From the NCBI GenBank assembly GCA_963921425.1, contig OY992833.1:5305228-5369227 (forward strand): DNA of 64,000 bases. The letters run 5' to 3'. The translations under genes were made by a program, and so were the position numbers. The DNA is from Dryas octopetala. Its lineage: Eukaryota; Streptophyta; Magnoliopsida; Rosales; Rosaceae. The notes beneath the pieces were generated by a model that saw only the letters and a list, made by a program, of their open reading frames with translations, made no database searches and had not been told where the DNA came from. Shown piece after piece: positions 1 to 13,100 of the stretch. Numbering within the stretch: position 1 is the first letter of the stretch; the number at the start of each line of letters is the position of its first letter.

Positions 1-1387
1 TTTAATACAGCCAACGCCACTAGTTATGATAGGGCTCAATGATGACAATGATGAGGACAAGATAAGGGCTTGATAAACTTCAGGGAAAGAAAACCAACCA
101 GTCAAACTAAACATCAAAACTAAGGAAATTCAATTAAGAGATGAGCAGCAAATTATTCTGCACTAGATGAAAATTGAGTACCAAACACTCAGTTCTACAT
201 TCCCGCTGCAAATACTCAAAGATTACAATTAAAGAACTATGGCTATCGTATGAAACATTCAAACTAGCTAAATAAAACTTCGATCTTTCAAGAAACTCAC
301 ATGCACTAAACTGAGGAATGAGTCACGCACTGGCTACCACACAGGCTAGAAAAGGTCATTTAAGACTCACATCAGGGTCAGTGTTAATGCAAGGATTCTG
401 AAGAGTGAGGTTCCATGTTGAAACCAACTATTTAATTTGTTTGTTTACCAATATTCCCAAAAGCTTAATCTTTTAGGTGGAGAAACCCAAAAGATATATA
501 TATATGCTATATAAATATACTGGCCACTTAACCCAACCAATGTAGGACTAATGCTCAACAAAAGGAATATCCATGACTCGGACTCTTTGGTAACAAAAAC
601 CTATGGAAAGTTACAGATAGCTTGAAAGAAGAAGGACTACAAACTTTGCATCAAGTTCCTTCATCTTGTCTTCTTGAAAAGGAAATTTGTTATCTTCAAT
701 GAAACTAGATGGATCACACGCACGTGATGCATGTGCAATTTGAGGGCAGTTATAGTAGAGGGAGAAAAGTAAGTATGTGGAGAAAGCAGGCTGGTGGGAT
801 GGGTAGGTTGGGTAACATATTACTAGAATAGTAACCTTAGTTTATAAATAAGTCATTAAAATTATTTAATGATAGTGGGCAGTATAGATAAATCAATAAT
901 TATTCTAAAGCTCCAAACCCTAAACTTTTATCTTGGGCAAGTATAGTAACCCTAATAAATCAATCATTATTTAATTATTTAATGACAAAGACTCTTCTCT
1001 TAATAATAGGATAGATTTTTTTTTTTTTTCCTTGAATCACACCTTTCTTAGAATCGGATTGTCTCTAGATGTAATGAAAGATTGAACCACCATCCAATTT
1101 GATTTATGAACCCCACACTACCTCTCACAAAAAGAAAAAGACCACACTACAACAATAAGCAAATTTGGGTACTCAAGTTTTATGCCTAACAACTCTAGGC
1201 ATAAAATTTTGTATCAGCATGATTCACCTCACAAAAAATAAATAAATAAATAAATAAATAAGCATTAGAATATTGGCTCTAATTGAACTTCGCACATTCA
1301 GATCCAAAGGATCTTCATATGCCTGCTTCAAACATAAAATCACCCTGATACATGAAATTGAAGAAAAATGACATAAAGAAAGTCCAC
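1..1387. other. Intron or left-edge sequence of the GWD3 gene
   Basis: This AT-rich stretch lies 3' of the last recognised GWD3 exon on the minus strand. I looked for the next conserved block of the dikinase (the region leading to its MRQKW motif) and did not find it, so the stretch is read as part of a long intron that runs off the window. It contains an AAAT microsatellite at about 1237-1261. No other gene is supported. Confidence 0.5.
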
Positions 1388-4300
1388 CTTTTTACACTCC
1401 AAAAAAAATGATAGAGCTGAATGGCCTTTATCATCGATAGAGTTCTTGATCGATTCAAGTTGTTCTGCAAGGCTGCAATAGCACATAGAGAACCATATGT
1501 CACATCAGCTGCACTGAAATTCCACTTGTAACTCAAAGCACATTAACAAAACAAGAACACTTAATAGAAGATAAATCGCTCCAAGCCACCCATTTTAAAC
1601 ATGAAGCTGAGAGTCAAGAGTAACTTAGGCCACTCCAACTTTACCAAAATTATTCTCATACGCATGTGAATGAAGTTTATTTTAAAACTTCAGGGAAAGA
1701 TTTTGGTTAGTTCAGGAAAAACTAATTCCTGAAATCATACTTAAACTAGATGATATATTAATGGTTGTTGCATGTTATTTTGAATTTTAACTCTTATATC
1801 CAGAAAGATTATGATTATGTAATCTGGTTGAAAAATCGAGGAAGTGAGAAATGCGCCTAAGTGTGAATTCTAGACAACAGAGTGGATAAGATATTTTAAT
1901 TTCCTGTTGGACTAGTCTTCAGAAAACCATTAAGAGTCTAGTTACCTCCTTATATCCTCCAGAAAATAAAAGAAAAGTTTGGAAATTCACATGCTTAACA
2001 CCGCTGTAAACTGCTATTGCACATGTTCATATATGGTCAATTCTTCTTAAAGTTTTGGATACTGCAGGTCTAGGTGTCTGAGAAACCTAGGACAATCATG
2101 ATTTCCCTCATGGGTTTTCTACCCTTTATTCCTTTGGATAAAATAGATTTCTCGATACCATGACTTAGGACCATTTACTGAAAATTCAAGGGTAAGGCTC
2201 TACACACTTCTCCTCTGCTTACCTTTTTGATAATTTAATTGTAGTAAGTAGAAATTCCACATCCAAAGTAGCATGTACTTGTGTGAATTTTGAAAATAGA
2301 AACAAGAGCCCTAAAAATAAATAGCAGTTTAAGACGTTCAGCCACACTGCGGGGTTTTATTTTCTCATTAGTTGTCATCTTGAAGAGAAGTTCATTTCAA
2401 TGTAGGATATCATTTAAAACTAACTTCCATAGTACTTTTTCCAAAAATTATTTTTATTCGTTAAAAAAGAAAAATTATGCAAAGATCAACCAAGGAATAA
2501 TAGTAAATATGGTTTCAAAATGTCTTTCATGTCACAACCTTCCAGCATTGAAGAAGTCTTTCAGTTCATGATGGAATATCTTGAACTGCTCCACAAATGC
2601 TTCATTATATTCTCCAGGGTTCTTGGTTACTCTTGCAAGCATTGCTTCTGTAGCAATGAGATCTTCAGGACCAGCATTGCGGTGAAGCTTATTTTGTATT
2701 GTATGCTTAATTTCTTGCTGGAATGTATAAAATTGTAAAAAAGTTAAAACATCATTAATCATAATAGAAATAAATGAACCAAAAGAGCTGCAAAGTATAA
2801 CCTTGAGGTCATGAGGGATATCATTCCGATGAGCAATGTCTCTTATTCGTGTTAGGGGAACAGATGCAGTAAATTCTGCCTTGAAAGATGGCAGACATGG
2901 ATGAATTTTTCGGACCACAAGTACTTCCTGACAGCAGAAATCAAATTATTAATTGAGAAACAAAAACCAAAACATGAACTTATAAATTAAAAGGAAAAAG
3001 TGCAGATAGGATTAAATACACAATTATGATCAAAGATGAGCAAATTCCTACTGATTCCATATTCCTCTGCATCTTTATTTATCAAAAAAACATTGTGCTT
3101 TTTACTAGAGGAGAAAGGCTAAGTTTTGTGGAATTACAGTGTGTTGACAACAATCTGGGTTGGAAAGTGGAGAAGATTGAGCATCCAACACAAAACCAAT
3201 TGGCAATGGGTGGAGAGGCTCAAAAAAATATATACTCTAACACAGGGCTTAACATTCCCAATGTGGGATATACTCTCAACATTCTCACGTGTGGTGAGAC
3301 TTGAACCGAATTTGTTGATGGACAACAACTTTACAGTGATAAGCACCAATTAAGTCCTAGCACACTTTTAAAGGACTAACAGCATTACCAGGTCATGGAT
3401 TCTATCCTCACTATTCACACAGTTTGACTAATCAGAGAAACTATAGGACATGGCATAAGATCATCTCTTGAGGACTACAGCCATCCACAAAAGTAATCAG
3501 CCAGTACATAACTTCTTTAATTATCACCAGAAACTTGATGTCCAGATTGCATGAAAGTTTAAACTAGCCTCTTTTTTTCTTATACTCTTTTTTTCTGGAT
3601 CTAAGAATCAAAACTGTAAAACCAAGATTCTCTAAGCCACCAAAGGAACTAACAGGATACACTTAGATCAAATGGGAATATAAAGAACAAACTTCTGCAC
3701 ACGTTTTGCGAGAAAGAAAACCTAGTTGAACAAATACAGTAGATGATAATTTCTCATAAATCAAAATGCTGGAAATAAAGTCCTTAGCATCATGTATAAC
3801 AAATAATCTTATCCTACGTTCAAGTTAGGGTCCATTTGGCATAGATATGATAAGATGATCTTTTATATAGAAGACTAATTCAACAAAAAATCACATATAA
3901 CTCAATTGGTAATTGTCATGATAAGAAAAATATTAAAAAAAAACCACAAAAACCAATGGTCATTCCAAATCCATATCAAACAACCAAAGAACACCTGAGG
4001 TGAAGTATCTTTCCTACAGGAAATTCTTTCCAGTTCTCGAAATATAAGCCTGGAGATCTCAGCATGCCGGTTTGGCCGATAATGGCCTCCACCTTCAAAG
4101 CAAGGAATCTGGCCTGTGTTTATCCACTGCATTAAGAAGAAAATCTAAGAAAGGCAAGCAAAATCTGACATAAAATATAAAGTGGAAAAGAAATAACAAA
4201 ATAACCTTCAAATAAATGGCAGAATTTATGAGAGCATCCAACCGGTCCTCACTTTGCGAACTTCCAACTAGTAGATCGCGTACAACTTCAAGCTTCAACA

Positions 4301-6302
4301 TTAGAAGATGTACAATTAAAGCAATGAAAAGAAAAATATTTCGAAATTGAGAAAATTGAAAAAATTGAAAAAATAAAAGAGTTCAAACATACATTAAAAA
4401 ATTTTATTGAACTGGAGCAACAGATTGTAATAAAACCACTTCATTTACAAGGTCTTTTTCATATGAGGAATTCAACTCATACAATTAGGACCTGACTACT
4501 AGTTTCAGTACCCCCACATCTTTAAAGTTTTATTATATTATTATAATTCGGCCTTCCATTGGCCCAGCTTGACATTATCAATTGTAGCAGTCAATGACCA
4601 CGATCAATTAGATGGAGAGAAAAATAAATAAAAAACAAAAATCTGTTCTCAGAGCTTATGATCAAAAGTTTGAACAAACTATGTATTAAGAAAGAAAACA
4701 TGCACCAAAATTTCGACCATATAACATGAAGAACAATATATATTGGCTATGTTTGCAATCCAAAAGTAATATAGAAAAAAAATTTGGCAATCCCCTCAGC
4801 AGAAAAAGATGGAAAAAAATAAGTAATAATGATATCATCATGACTGACAGCTTTTATAAAAACAACTGATAGGCATAACTTCTTGTTTAAATTAAGAAAT
4901 CAAAACTTCTTAAACAATGTATAAAACTTTAAAACACACAACAAAAGAAAAATAAGTATCCCTTAAGAGACTGCTAACGTAAATGATATCTGAGAACAGC
5001 TGAGACAACATTCAATTTCATATTAACTGAAAATATCTAAAAGATTTTGAAAAATAAGATAAAAGACAATCAGCAGATGTACCTTTCTCCACCAATTCCT
5101 CGCATTTTGATCACCTTCAACTAACTTCAGAGCCAACCCTTGAAGACCTGAAGTGTCCGACGTTCTTCCTGTTTCACGGTTTCGATGCTCATTCGACCGC
5201 ATAAATGAGATTGCCTCCCCTTTCCATTGACCAACAAAAGGACTAGTCTCCACATCTAGAGTACTAACAGTATCAGAAATGGCAGGCCCATTATAACCCA
5301 AATCCTCCTCTTTCTCAAAAGGCAATAAATCCACAGCCTCCTCTATTGCATCCCAATGACAAACCACCCCAAAGCTTCCTCCTTTGGGAAGTTTCAAGAC
5401 CCGGTTACCACCACCTTCCCAAAGCATAGTCTTGTCTGCCCTTACAGTCACAAACTTATACTCAATAGGCTCACCCCCTTTGAACTCCAATTTGCATACC
5501 CATCCGGTCTCCGTCCATTTCATAGGCACTTTCTTCTTCCATGACCCCAATTCCTTTGTCGATCCCAAAATTGCAATACTCTCACCAAATTTAACTTGGT
5601 GATCCAATCGAATATTAAGCTGAACCTTGTCGTTCCCCGACTTTGAATTAGACTTCATCTTGTTTTCCTTCTCCTCTTCTCTGCCAACCATATAAAAAAT
5701 AAAAACCAAAGTTATTATTACTTTTCCTATTCCAAATTTCCAGTCCCCAAAGAACTTGACTTAAAATGCACATTTTGTCGTCCCCTCGGAGACACATTGC
5801 TGCCAAATGGAGCAATTACATTTTATGCAACACAAAAGGGTAGAAATCATCAAATCAAACTGTTTTCACTAACTACACAACTTGATATCCATCCCTAAAG
5901 TTGAATATGTCGTGACATCTTGATGTTCATGCATCATAGTTACTTCGGGAAGTCAATGAATTTCTATTTCCGCAAGAAATTAAGAAAAAATTAAAAACCT
6001 TTAGCTCCAAAAAAGGCAAGAACTAAAATTAGTTGAAATTGCAAGAAAATGAAAATTAAGAAAATGAGACAAAGAGAGTTTTACTTGGGTTGAACAGAGG
6101 AGACACCAACACCACAAACGACCTTCAGAGTATTGGATTTGAGGTAGAGAGGACGAAAATTACTTCTGTGGCCCAAGAAAGGTACAACTGCAAGGCGTCC
6201 ACAGCATTGATGGTGGTGATGGAGGAACCTGAATTGCTTGTGACGATGGAGTTGTGAAGAAGAAGCAGAAGCAGAGCTGTGCAGCGCATGCCCGCAATCC
6301 AT
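1388..6302 (-). CDS. GWD3: Phosphoglucan, water dikinase (GWD3/PWD), 5' part, exons 1-7
   Basis: The plastid enzyme GWD3 phosphorylates starch glucans at C3 of glucose after GWD1 has acted, using ATP and water, and so opens the granule for breakdown. Seven exons fit with consistent phase: 6302-6085, 5680-5083, 4292-4206, 4126-3995, 2927-2802, 2717-2539 and 1472-1388, giving 475 codons of a protein that is usually about 1200 residues. Residues 1-72 are rich in Ser, His and Arg and look like a chloroplast transit peptide. Residues about 85-190 form a CBM20 starch-binding domain ([34 protein letters not shown]). Later blocks such as [26 protein letters not shown] and [16 protein letters not shown] are near-identical to plant GWD3 as I remember it. 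Exon 7 was found by its splice phase and the block AEQLESIK. The phosphohistidine and nucleotide-binding domains lie beyond the left edge. Confidence 0.93.
3176..3310 (-). repeat. Decayed TRIM-type LTR fragment in GWD3 intron 4
   Basis: The stretch contains the TRIM family landmarks GCATCCAAC, AAAACCAATTGGCAATGGGT and GATGTGGGATA-like sequence, followed by ACTCTCA and a CACGTGTGG-like start of the internal part. It is a diverged relative of the complete TRIM at 35680-36048. Only one LTR plus a little internal sequence is recognisable, so it is a fossil. Confidence 0.55.
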
Positions 6303-6326
6303 TCGATGAAATGCCGAAGTTACGAG

Positions 6327-6342
6327 CAGAGAGAGAGAGAGA
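6327..6342. repeat. GA microsatellite in the GWD3 5' leader
   Basis: A pure GA run lies about 25 bp upstream of the GWD3 start codon, probably within the 5' untranslated region. CT/GA-rich leaders are common in plant genes. No function is claimed. Confidence 0.7.
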
Positions 6343-6452
6343 GTGAGTGAGCTTTTGGGTGTGGAAGCGGAGCGATCAGTCCATGGTGATGATGATGATG
6401 ATGAGGAATTGAGGATTGGGGAAGTGAGGTACGAATTTTGTTTTAATCAGGA

Positions 6453-6458
6453 CACGTG
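6453..6458. promoter_or_regulatory. G-box / ABRE-like CACGTG upstream of GWD3
   Basis: The palindrome CACGTG sits in the context ACACGTGGC, a classic G-box and ABA-response core for bZIP and bHLH factors. It lies about 150 bp upstream of the GWD3 start codon, in the expected promoter. GWD genes are known to be light or clock regulated, which would fit, but use of this site is inferred. No clear TATA box was seen. Confidence 0.45.
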
Positions 6459-6649
6459 GCAAGTAGGCAAAATGCCAATCCCCAAAATAGATCCAATTAA
6501 TTGCATTTGCCCGAGTCACTCTCTCCACGTAGAGAGCGCACTAAAATTGAATGGGATACGTCCATATGTACCACAACCATATGGCCATATGGGGTTGTGT
6601 TCCTTTCCTCGGGAAACCACGAATAAACTATTCAAAAAAAAATCTTGAT

Positions 6650-7324
6650 TTTTTAGTATTTCTTTGACTTTTTACTCAATTTTCTTAGATATTTCTCAAG
6701 AAAGTTAAAAAATAAATATTAAAAAACAAACTTTCATACAAGAATTTGATGAATGTTTCTCTACCATTTACAAAATAAAAATATTAAAAGTTATAAAATT
6801 ACCGACTAACTATTATTATTGATATTTTCTCTACAATATTCGAAAGATCTCAAAAATAAAGTTTATTATTGATACTTCTAAGAGAGCCAAAACACTTCTA
6901 CAAATAAAATATTAGAAAAAAAAAGGTGCTATTATTCGGATCCAACTTTTTTATTAGTATTTCTCACAATTTAATGAAATTTAATTAATATAAATTGACT
7001 GTTAAGGACAAACATTTAATTTAAAATTTAAAAAATATTTAACTTAAATTATACCCAACATCATCGATATACCCAACAGCTTTGTATACCCAACATCTTC
7101 ACTCATCTCTCCAACATCTCTACACACCTCTCCTCTTTAACAAACACTAAACCCCACTACACTAACATTTGCTTCACCCGACATTGAATTTTTAACATAT
7201 ACTGCTATCATCACATTCCATGAAACCAAACTCTTTTTAGCCAATTGCATAAAAATCACCCTTTTTTTTTGTCAGAGCATAAACATCTCTGTAACATACA
7301 AAACATTGTCTAGTGAAGTGTTGG
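6650..7324. other. AT-rich intergenic sequence
   Basis: This is the sequence between the GWD3 promoter and a PPR relic. It is AT-rich with short repeated words such as ACCCAACATC around 7050-7100. No gene, terminal repeat or RNA gene was recognised. Confidence 0.5.
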
Positions 7325-7825
7325 TCACAGCTGGGAATAAGCTTGCCATGCATGCATGGTACCGGCATTTGGTTTAAGCCTGAATGCCTTCATTTCCCTA
7401 CAAACTTCTAATGCATCGTTGAATCGTTCATTTTGTGCATACCAAGCAACCATAGAATTACAAGAAACCACACCTCTGCACAACATCTCATCCGAGCCTC
7501 CACTAAACAACCGCATTTCCCATACATGGCAATCAAACCATTCTCAACAAACAGATTCACGTCAATCCCAGCTTTCACGAGAGCACCATGGATTTGCATT
7601 CCGACCCCCAAATTAATTATCTAACCCATTTAGGACACAAGGGTATGTATAATAATCAAGATCAAACCCATTGCCAGACATAGTTTTGTAAACAACAAGA
7701 GCATCGTGGTACAAATGGTTGTTCACATAGCTTATGATCATGACATTAAAAAAGACGGCATTCTTGACAGGAATTTTATCAAATACATAGCGTGTGATTC
7801 TAAGTTCTTCACAAGCAGCTAGCAT
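7325..7825 (-). pseudogene. Pentatricopeptide repeat (PPR) protein fragment
   Basis: Three minus-strand reading frames in series give PPR text: YVFDKIPVKNAVFFNVMIISY at 7825-7613, then GMQIHGALVKAGIDVNLFVE and NGLIAMYGKCGCLVEAR at 7611-7495, then SCNSMVAWYAQNERFNDALE before 7325. These match the motif order of plant PLS-class organelle RNA-binding PPR proteins, in which 35-residue P, L and S motifs each contact one RNA base. The fragment holds about four motifs out of the ten or more usual for such a protein. A stop after VLNGLDN and at least one frame change break it, and no start codon region or E/DYW tail is present. It is a truncated pseudogene left by duplication. The resemblance recalled is to the Arabidopsis At3g49142 type. 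Confidence 0.8.
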
Positions 7826-9208
7826 AAGCTCTCATGAGTTTGATACCTAGTGAAGCGTCTGAGTGGAGATTATGATTTGATTCATAAAAAATTTGACTGG
7901 GTGTGGTATTGATTTGGTGGTGGTGGTGGTGGTGGTGGTCATCCTTGGTATTATTCGGTGACGGTGCAATTGGATCTCACTTTTTGGTGGTGGTGGTGGA
8001 GATGAAGTTGGGTACATGTTTATGTTGGGTATAGAAAGTAGAATAGGTTAGATGAGGTGTTGGGTTTTAGTAAGGATAATTTGGGAAAACTTGTTGGGAA
8101 TACTAATCAATTTTTATAATTTCTAATTTTTAGTTAGATGCATAAAGTGTGCTAGGGCTACTGATCAAAAATTTGGGTCTGAATAGCCACACCCAAATAT
8201 AATTGAATTTAGTAAAAAAAATTAAAAATGCTTTGAGTCAATTAAAAAAACATTTGAAGTGGTTTTAGAAAAAGCACCTTCTAAAAGTAATGTCACTCCA
8301 AAACAAGAAGCATTTGGGCTCTTTTAATGAATTTTTTTAAACTTCTTAAAGTATCCCTATTTATTATATCAAATGCCCAAATACTCCTTAAAAAAATACA
8401 CACACGATGAAGCACTTTTACAAGTAAACCAAGCTGGGACGCCATCATTAGACCATTTTCTAATCCCATTTTTAATAGTATCTCACCAATAAATAGCAAA
8501 CTCAACTCAATTGTTGTTTTACAAGATCCTTCTTCCTCAAAAATGAACTAAGGCTGCACATTTTGGGCACCAAAACATCTCATTTTCTCTATAATGGTTT
8601 CATTGGTTTTTATAACAAATATCATAACATATAGTCACAAAAGTAAATAACTTCAAACATATTATTATAAAGACAATATGTGAGTACAAAAAATAGTCAA
8701 GTTGGATAAAAAGATAGAGAAAATGGCCAATTCCAACTGTGAAAAATGGTGGATAGCAAATGATGCTTGAAACAAGATATGGATCATCTTGAGTTGTACA
8801 ATAATTTAGAACTTAGAAGCCCTAGGTCACAATGAGATAGGTGCAAGTTTCAAATAAGCATTTGAAAATTGTAAATAAAAATAGGAAAAGAGAAAAAGTG
8901 GAAAATTTGGAAACACATCTTTCACTGCAAGACAAAATTGTAGGTGAAGATGAATGGTGAAAAATGAAGATGTCTTTTGATCCCTTACCCGCCTGAATTG
9001 AATTCATATCTCCTTCATCTGGTCGAGAAGGGAGAAAGCTGGGGGAACTGGACTGCGAGTCTTTTGATCCTAAAGGTGAGATTAAAATGAAATTTGAAAT
9101 TCAAATTAATGGCTAGCATTAAAAAAATCCAAGGGCTAGAAAATAGATTTTAATGAGTGAATGAAATCATAAGAGTAAGCATGATGAGGTCATGGGGACC
9201 CTATGTAA
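7826..9208. other. Intergenic sequence with a GGT microsatellite
   Basis: A GGT trinucleotide run lies at about 7914-7939 and a shorter one near 7987. The remainder is AT-rich. Short open frames occur but show no recognisable domain. Nothing else is supported. Confidence 0.5.
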
Positions 9209-9856
9209 CAACCCAACACAAATTTCACTAGAATTTTGAATATTTATTTAATTTTGGATTTAAGAGACTCTACAAGGAAGTTGAATTGTGGGATCTCGAA
9301 AATTTTTCTAAGTTACCTTGGAAATTTCTAGAACTTAATTGTTGTTATAAGAGATTTATTTGATTTTCAAGATTTATTTAAAAACATATAAAATTTATTT
9401 AAATAATTTTGAAACTCAAATTTCTAAAACTTGCAGATGTAGATGGAAAAATTATTTTATGTGACCAATCCACTTAAATTATAACACATGTACAAATTTT
9501 AAGAGTATTTTTAGGATTTAAGGTTTTAAAAATTAATTATTATACACAGGTTATAATTTAATTTAATTGGTAACACCACATTGTTATGTCACGTGGTGCA
9601 TGTTACGGTCACACATGACATGGAGGATGCTTCTACATCCGCCAAGCTCTTAGCAAGAGTATCGAACGCTCGGTGTGCTGAGCCATTGGCATCTTGTCGA
9701 GCACTCGGTAACCTGTTTCTGACTTCCATGCGCACGCACGAAAATAGATTGGGTTTCAGCTGAATTTTTTATTTAGGTAGATTTCCAGTTATGAACCTTG
9801 AATTTACAAGAAAAATCACATTTGGTGACAGAACATTTTGTTTCTTGAAGCACTTC
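9209..9856. other. Unassigned repeat-like sequence starting TGTAACAACCC
   Basis: The start TGTAACAACCC is typical of plant Ty3-type LTR beginnings, but no matching end, primer site or second copy was found here. The sequence is AT-rich until about 9590, then holds a short GC-richer stretch to 9760. It is left unassigned. Confidence 0.2.
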
Positions 9857-10168
9857 ACTACAATAAAAATCACATTTTGTCATTAAAATTAGATAATTCA
9901 TTGTTAAACACTATAGGTCATGAAAATTGAGTCGTCAAAACTGTGTCATCGCCAGTTTCGTTGCCAATACATCAGCCAGTTTTGTGGTCGTTTACGTACT
10001 GAGACGAACATATATATATTGCGTCGTCAAATATCATTTTTTTCATCGCCAATGTGTCCATAGGAATTGCACAAACGCAGCCCTTGTGTTTCTAAAGAAA
10101 CATGTGCCTTATTTTGTGGATTCAACGTCTACAAGAAAATGACTTATGTACATAGATGGGGGCATACC
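9857..10168. repeat. CACTA-transposon end-like sequence
   Basis: The stretch opens with CACTACAATAAAAATCAC, the usual shape of an En/Spm (CACTA) terminal repeat, and is followed by repeated GTCGTCAAA and TCGCC words that resemble subterminal binding motifs. No partner end could be found downstream, where an LTR-like unit begins at 10169. It is read as one surviving end of a broken CACTA element. Confidence 0.35.
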
Positions 10169-13100
10169 TGTCACGGCCCAATTCTGGGCCTAGGGGAATT
10201 GAGCTCGTGGCAGCCAGCGTACTTTTCAATTAACATGAACTTGACCGTCACCCCCGATGCCTCAAACTCACATTAACTGAAAAGTCGAGCCTTAAGTTTA
10301 CCATTCTACCCTTGTACAAAAAAGATAGGCAGAGTTATCTAGCGGAACGTTCACTAAACAGTGAGTCCATTAGAAGGTGTGTTTCTAATTCATTTATTAA
10401 TATTAGGCCCGAGTTGATTTATTAACAATCAATTTAGACAAAATCTAGTATCTAAGTAACTTGGTCAACTTAGGTAAGATAGCCAAATTACAAGTTAAGT
10501 AATCCGGGGTTAATCCGACACACCCCCGAGAATAGTCTTGCAAATGATAAACCTCAAGTAAGCCAAACATTTATAACACTAATGAGCCAAAGACAAACGA
10601 AAGATAAATACAAGAGTCTAAGATACTTGGTTCGGTACTCACTCACTCATGAAGGAACTACTGGAACTCGAATATCCGATTGTCGTCGAAGTACGCAATG
10701 TCTCATTGTCAGAAATCTCCACTAGTATCACCATAATGCCAAACCTGCAAAATCTATGTAAGGGTGAGCATCACAAAACATCAGATCCTTTGCTCGGCTC
10801 ACCCGACTCAAAACGTGTTCACACAAGTTTCAAGTTTTATCTTACTTAACAAGCAAAGTCGTTCAAACACAACCATACCTAAACAAGGTTTCACACCATA
10901 GATCACATTTCGTGCATAAGCGTCATAAATCACAAGATAACATACCATATTAGGTTCATCATGTAAAACATGTCATTTTGTACTTACATGGCAAATTATG
11001 TCAGAGATGCATGCAACAGATATCTCATGCACGCGTACCTTTGCCAATCCGCAGAAGCATATACTATAACCTATTAAATAACAGTGAATTACCATAGCCT
11101 GTACCGCAGTACCATCACAACCCTCACGATTAATGATAAGAACGGCCCTCACGACCCTTGGTACTTCCACGGTCGCAAACCCAATATATTACCAAATAAA
11201 ATATATCCACACGGTCAGTACTATCCTAGTACGTTCTGACCGAACCTGGGGAGCTGACCAGGGGGCCGATTGCTCACTGGGTTTTCCATTGTGGTTTAGG
11301 GAATCAAAATTAACTCAAGGTCGCTCACACAACCCCTTGTTCTAAGACTAGGTGTCCAAATACTGAATTCTCATTAGTTTCACAAATACTCAATGAGAAT
11401 AATTATGATGCATGAATGCATATTCCACTAGCATCAACCTATGCCAAATTCAAGTCTATGTAGGAATGCACATGCTCAAAATCAATTTAAGTATTCAACA
11501 TATAACAACATTATCAACCCGAAACCATCACATAGTTAAGGGTTTTCATCAATAGCCATTAATCATATAAATGATACAAGGATTTTCACATAGTGAAATA
11601 TAAGTCACACAAGTAGTTCAAAGGAGATTTATAAGCCTCATTACGATATTTAATTAGGTTAAATGATGAAAAATAATTCATTAATCAAGCTGGCTGGTTG
11701 CAAAGCAAACATGATAAATCACCTTTGAATTATAGAGTGACTCTAATCCGATAATTATATTCCTTTTAATCATCAAATATCACATAATCTTCTCTAGGCG
11801 TTTAGGCCTTTAATCTAACCAGTTATGGATCATATAGTTTAAACTAGAGTTTACAAATAGAAATTAGGCAAGTATTAAGCTTGTAGGTTCCAGATTTCAC
11901 AACAATTAACCACTATGGCTACAAGTATCACAATCACAATGTACACACACACAACCAATCATGCACAAGCACATGCAAAACCTCCAATTGTTATTTTCTA
12001 GAAAATTAACTTGGACAAGCCTCCTACCTTCTCAAGTAGCTGCCCTCAAACTCCAAAACTCTTAAGAAACTAACAAGGCCCCTGTAACAGTACACAAAAC
12101 ACAGCAAGTCACAACCAAGTTCAAGAATGGGGTTTTTCCGAGTTGGCACACTTGTTTGGCAAGCTAGAATTATCCTAGACACCAAATAAGCAATCCAAAT
12201 AGTGAAAACATTTTATGAATGCTAGATGAACTTTAAAACAAATTTATAATGATGTAAATAACACAGGTGGTCAACTGGATGAGTTTCAAAAAGGAAAGAA
12301 TTAGAGAGTAGCTGACTACCAATAAATAGGATCATTGGAGCAGGGTGTAGTCTTGGATTTTTAGAAAAATAAGTAACAGTCCAAAAGCTTTGAAAATTGG
12401 TGGGATGATTTTAGACTTGTAGAGGGTCACTCACAAAAATTATCAAGTGGTTTGGAGTTGTAGATCAGTACAGTTTTGCCAATCAATCCAACCTGTGATT
12501 TGGGAGCAACGTTCATTCTCCAAATTCAAAGGTGGAGTGACTAATGTCTAAAAACCTCAAACCACATGATCTAATATAAGAAAACTAATCAAAATAGGTA
12601 ACATCATCCCATCAACCTCAATTTAGGTTAAAATCACTAGAACACAAGGGAGACTCGAAAACTTAGACATGCAAAAAAAGAAATTGTTATTGTCAGGTTT
12701 CAGAAATTCAGGGTTAGCTTGAAAAATTCATAACTAATTCATCAAAGGTCCGATTTAGGTGTTCTTGGTCTTAAAATGACCGTTAGGATGTCTAGTTTGT
12801 GCATACAAAAAATCAGGTCGAAATCTTTGTCAATCAGTATAGTTTTCAAAAATAGTATTTCGGGGTCAGGAATTACAAAAACCAGAAAATGAGAGTTTTA
12901 TGTAAGAACTTAAAATCGATGACCTATCTACCAAACCAAACAAGCATGCATGCCCAAAATGTAATCAATCACAGGTAAAACCCTGGGTTCACAAATCACT
13001 AAGAGTTTCCTTACTCAAAGTGCAGCTCGTTTTGTGAGACAATCAAAAACTTTCCAACATGCAAGCTTCGAAAAACTTCTCCCTTGGGGGTTCTCAAAGA

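Noticed and set aside
1315-1536. Minus-strand open frame of 73 codons
   Set aside because: It overlaps GWD3 exon 7 in the wrong frame. The frame that matches the dikinase starts at a splice acceptor at 1472.
6343-6648. Plus-strand open frame of 101 codons upstream of GWD3
   Set aside because: It lies over the GA-rich leader and the promoter, has an acidic simple-sequence run and matches nothing known.
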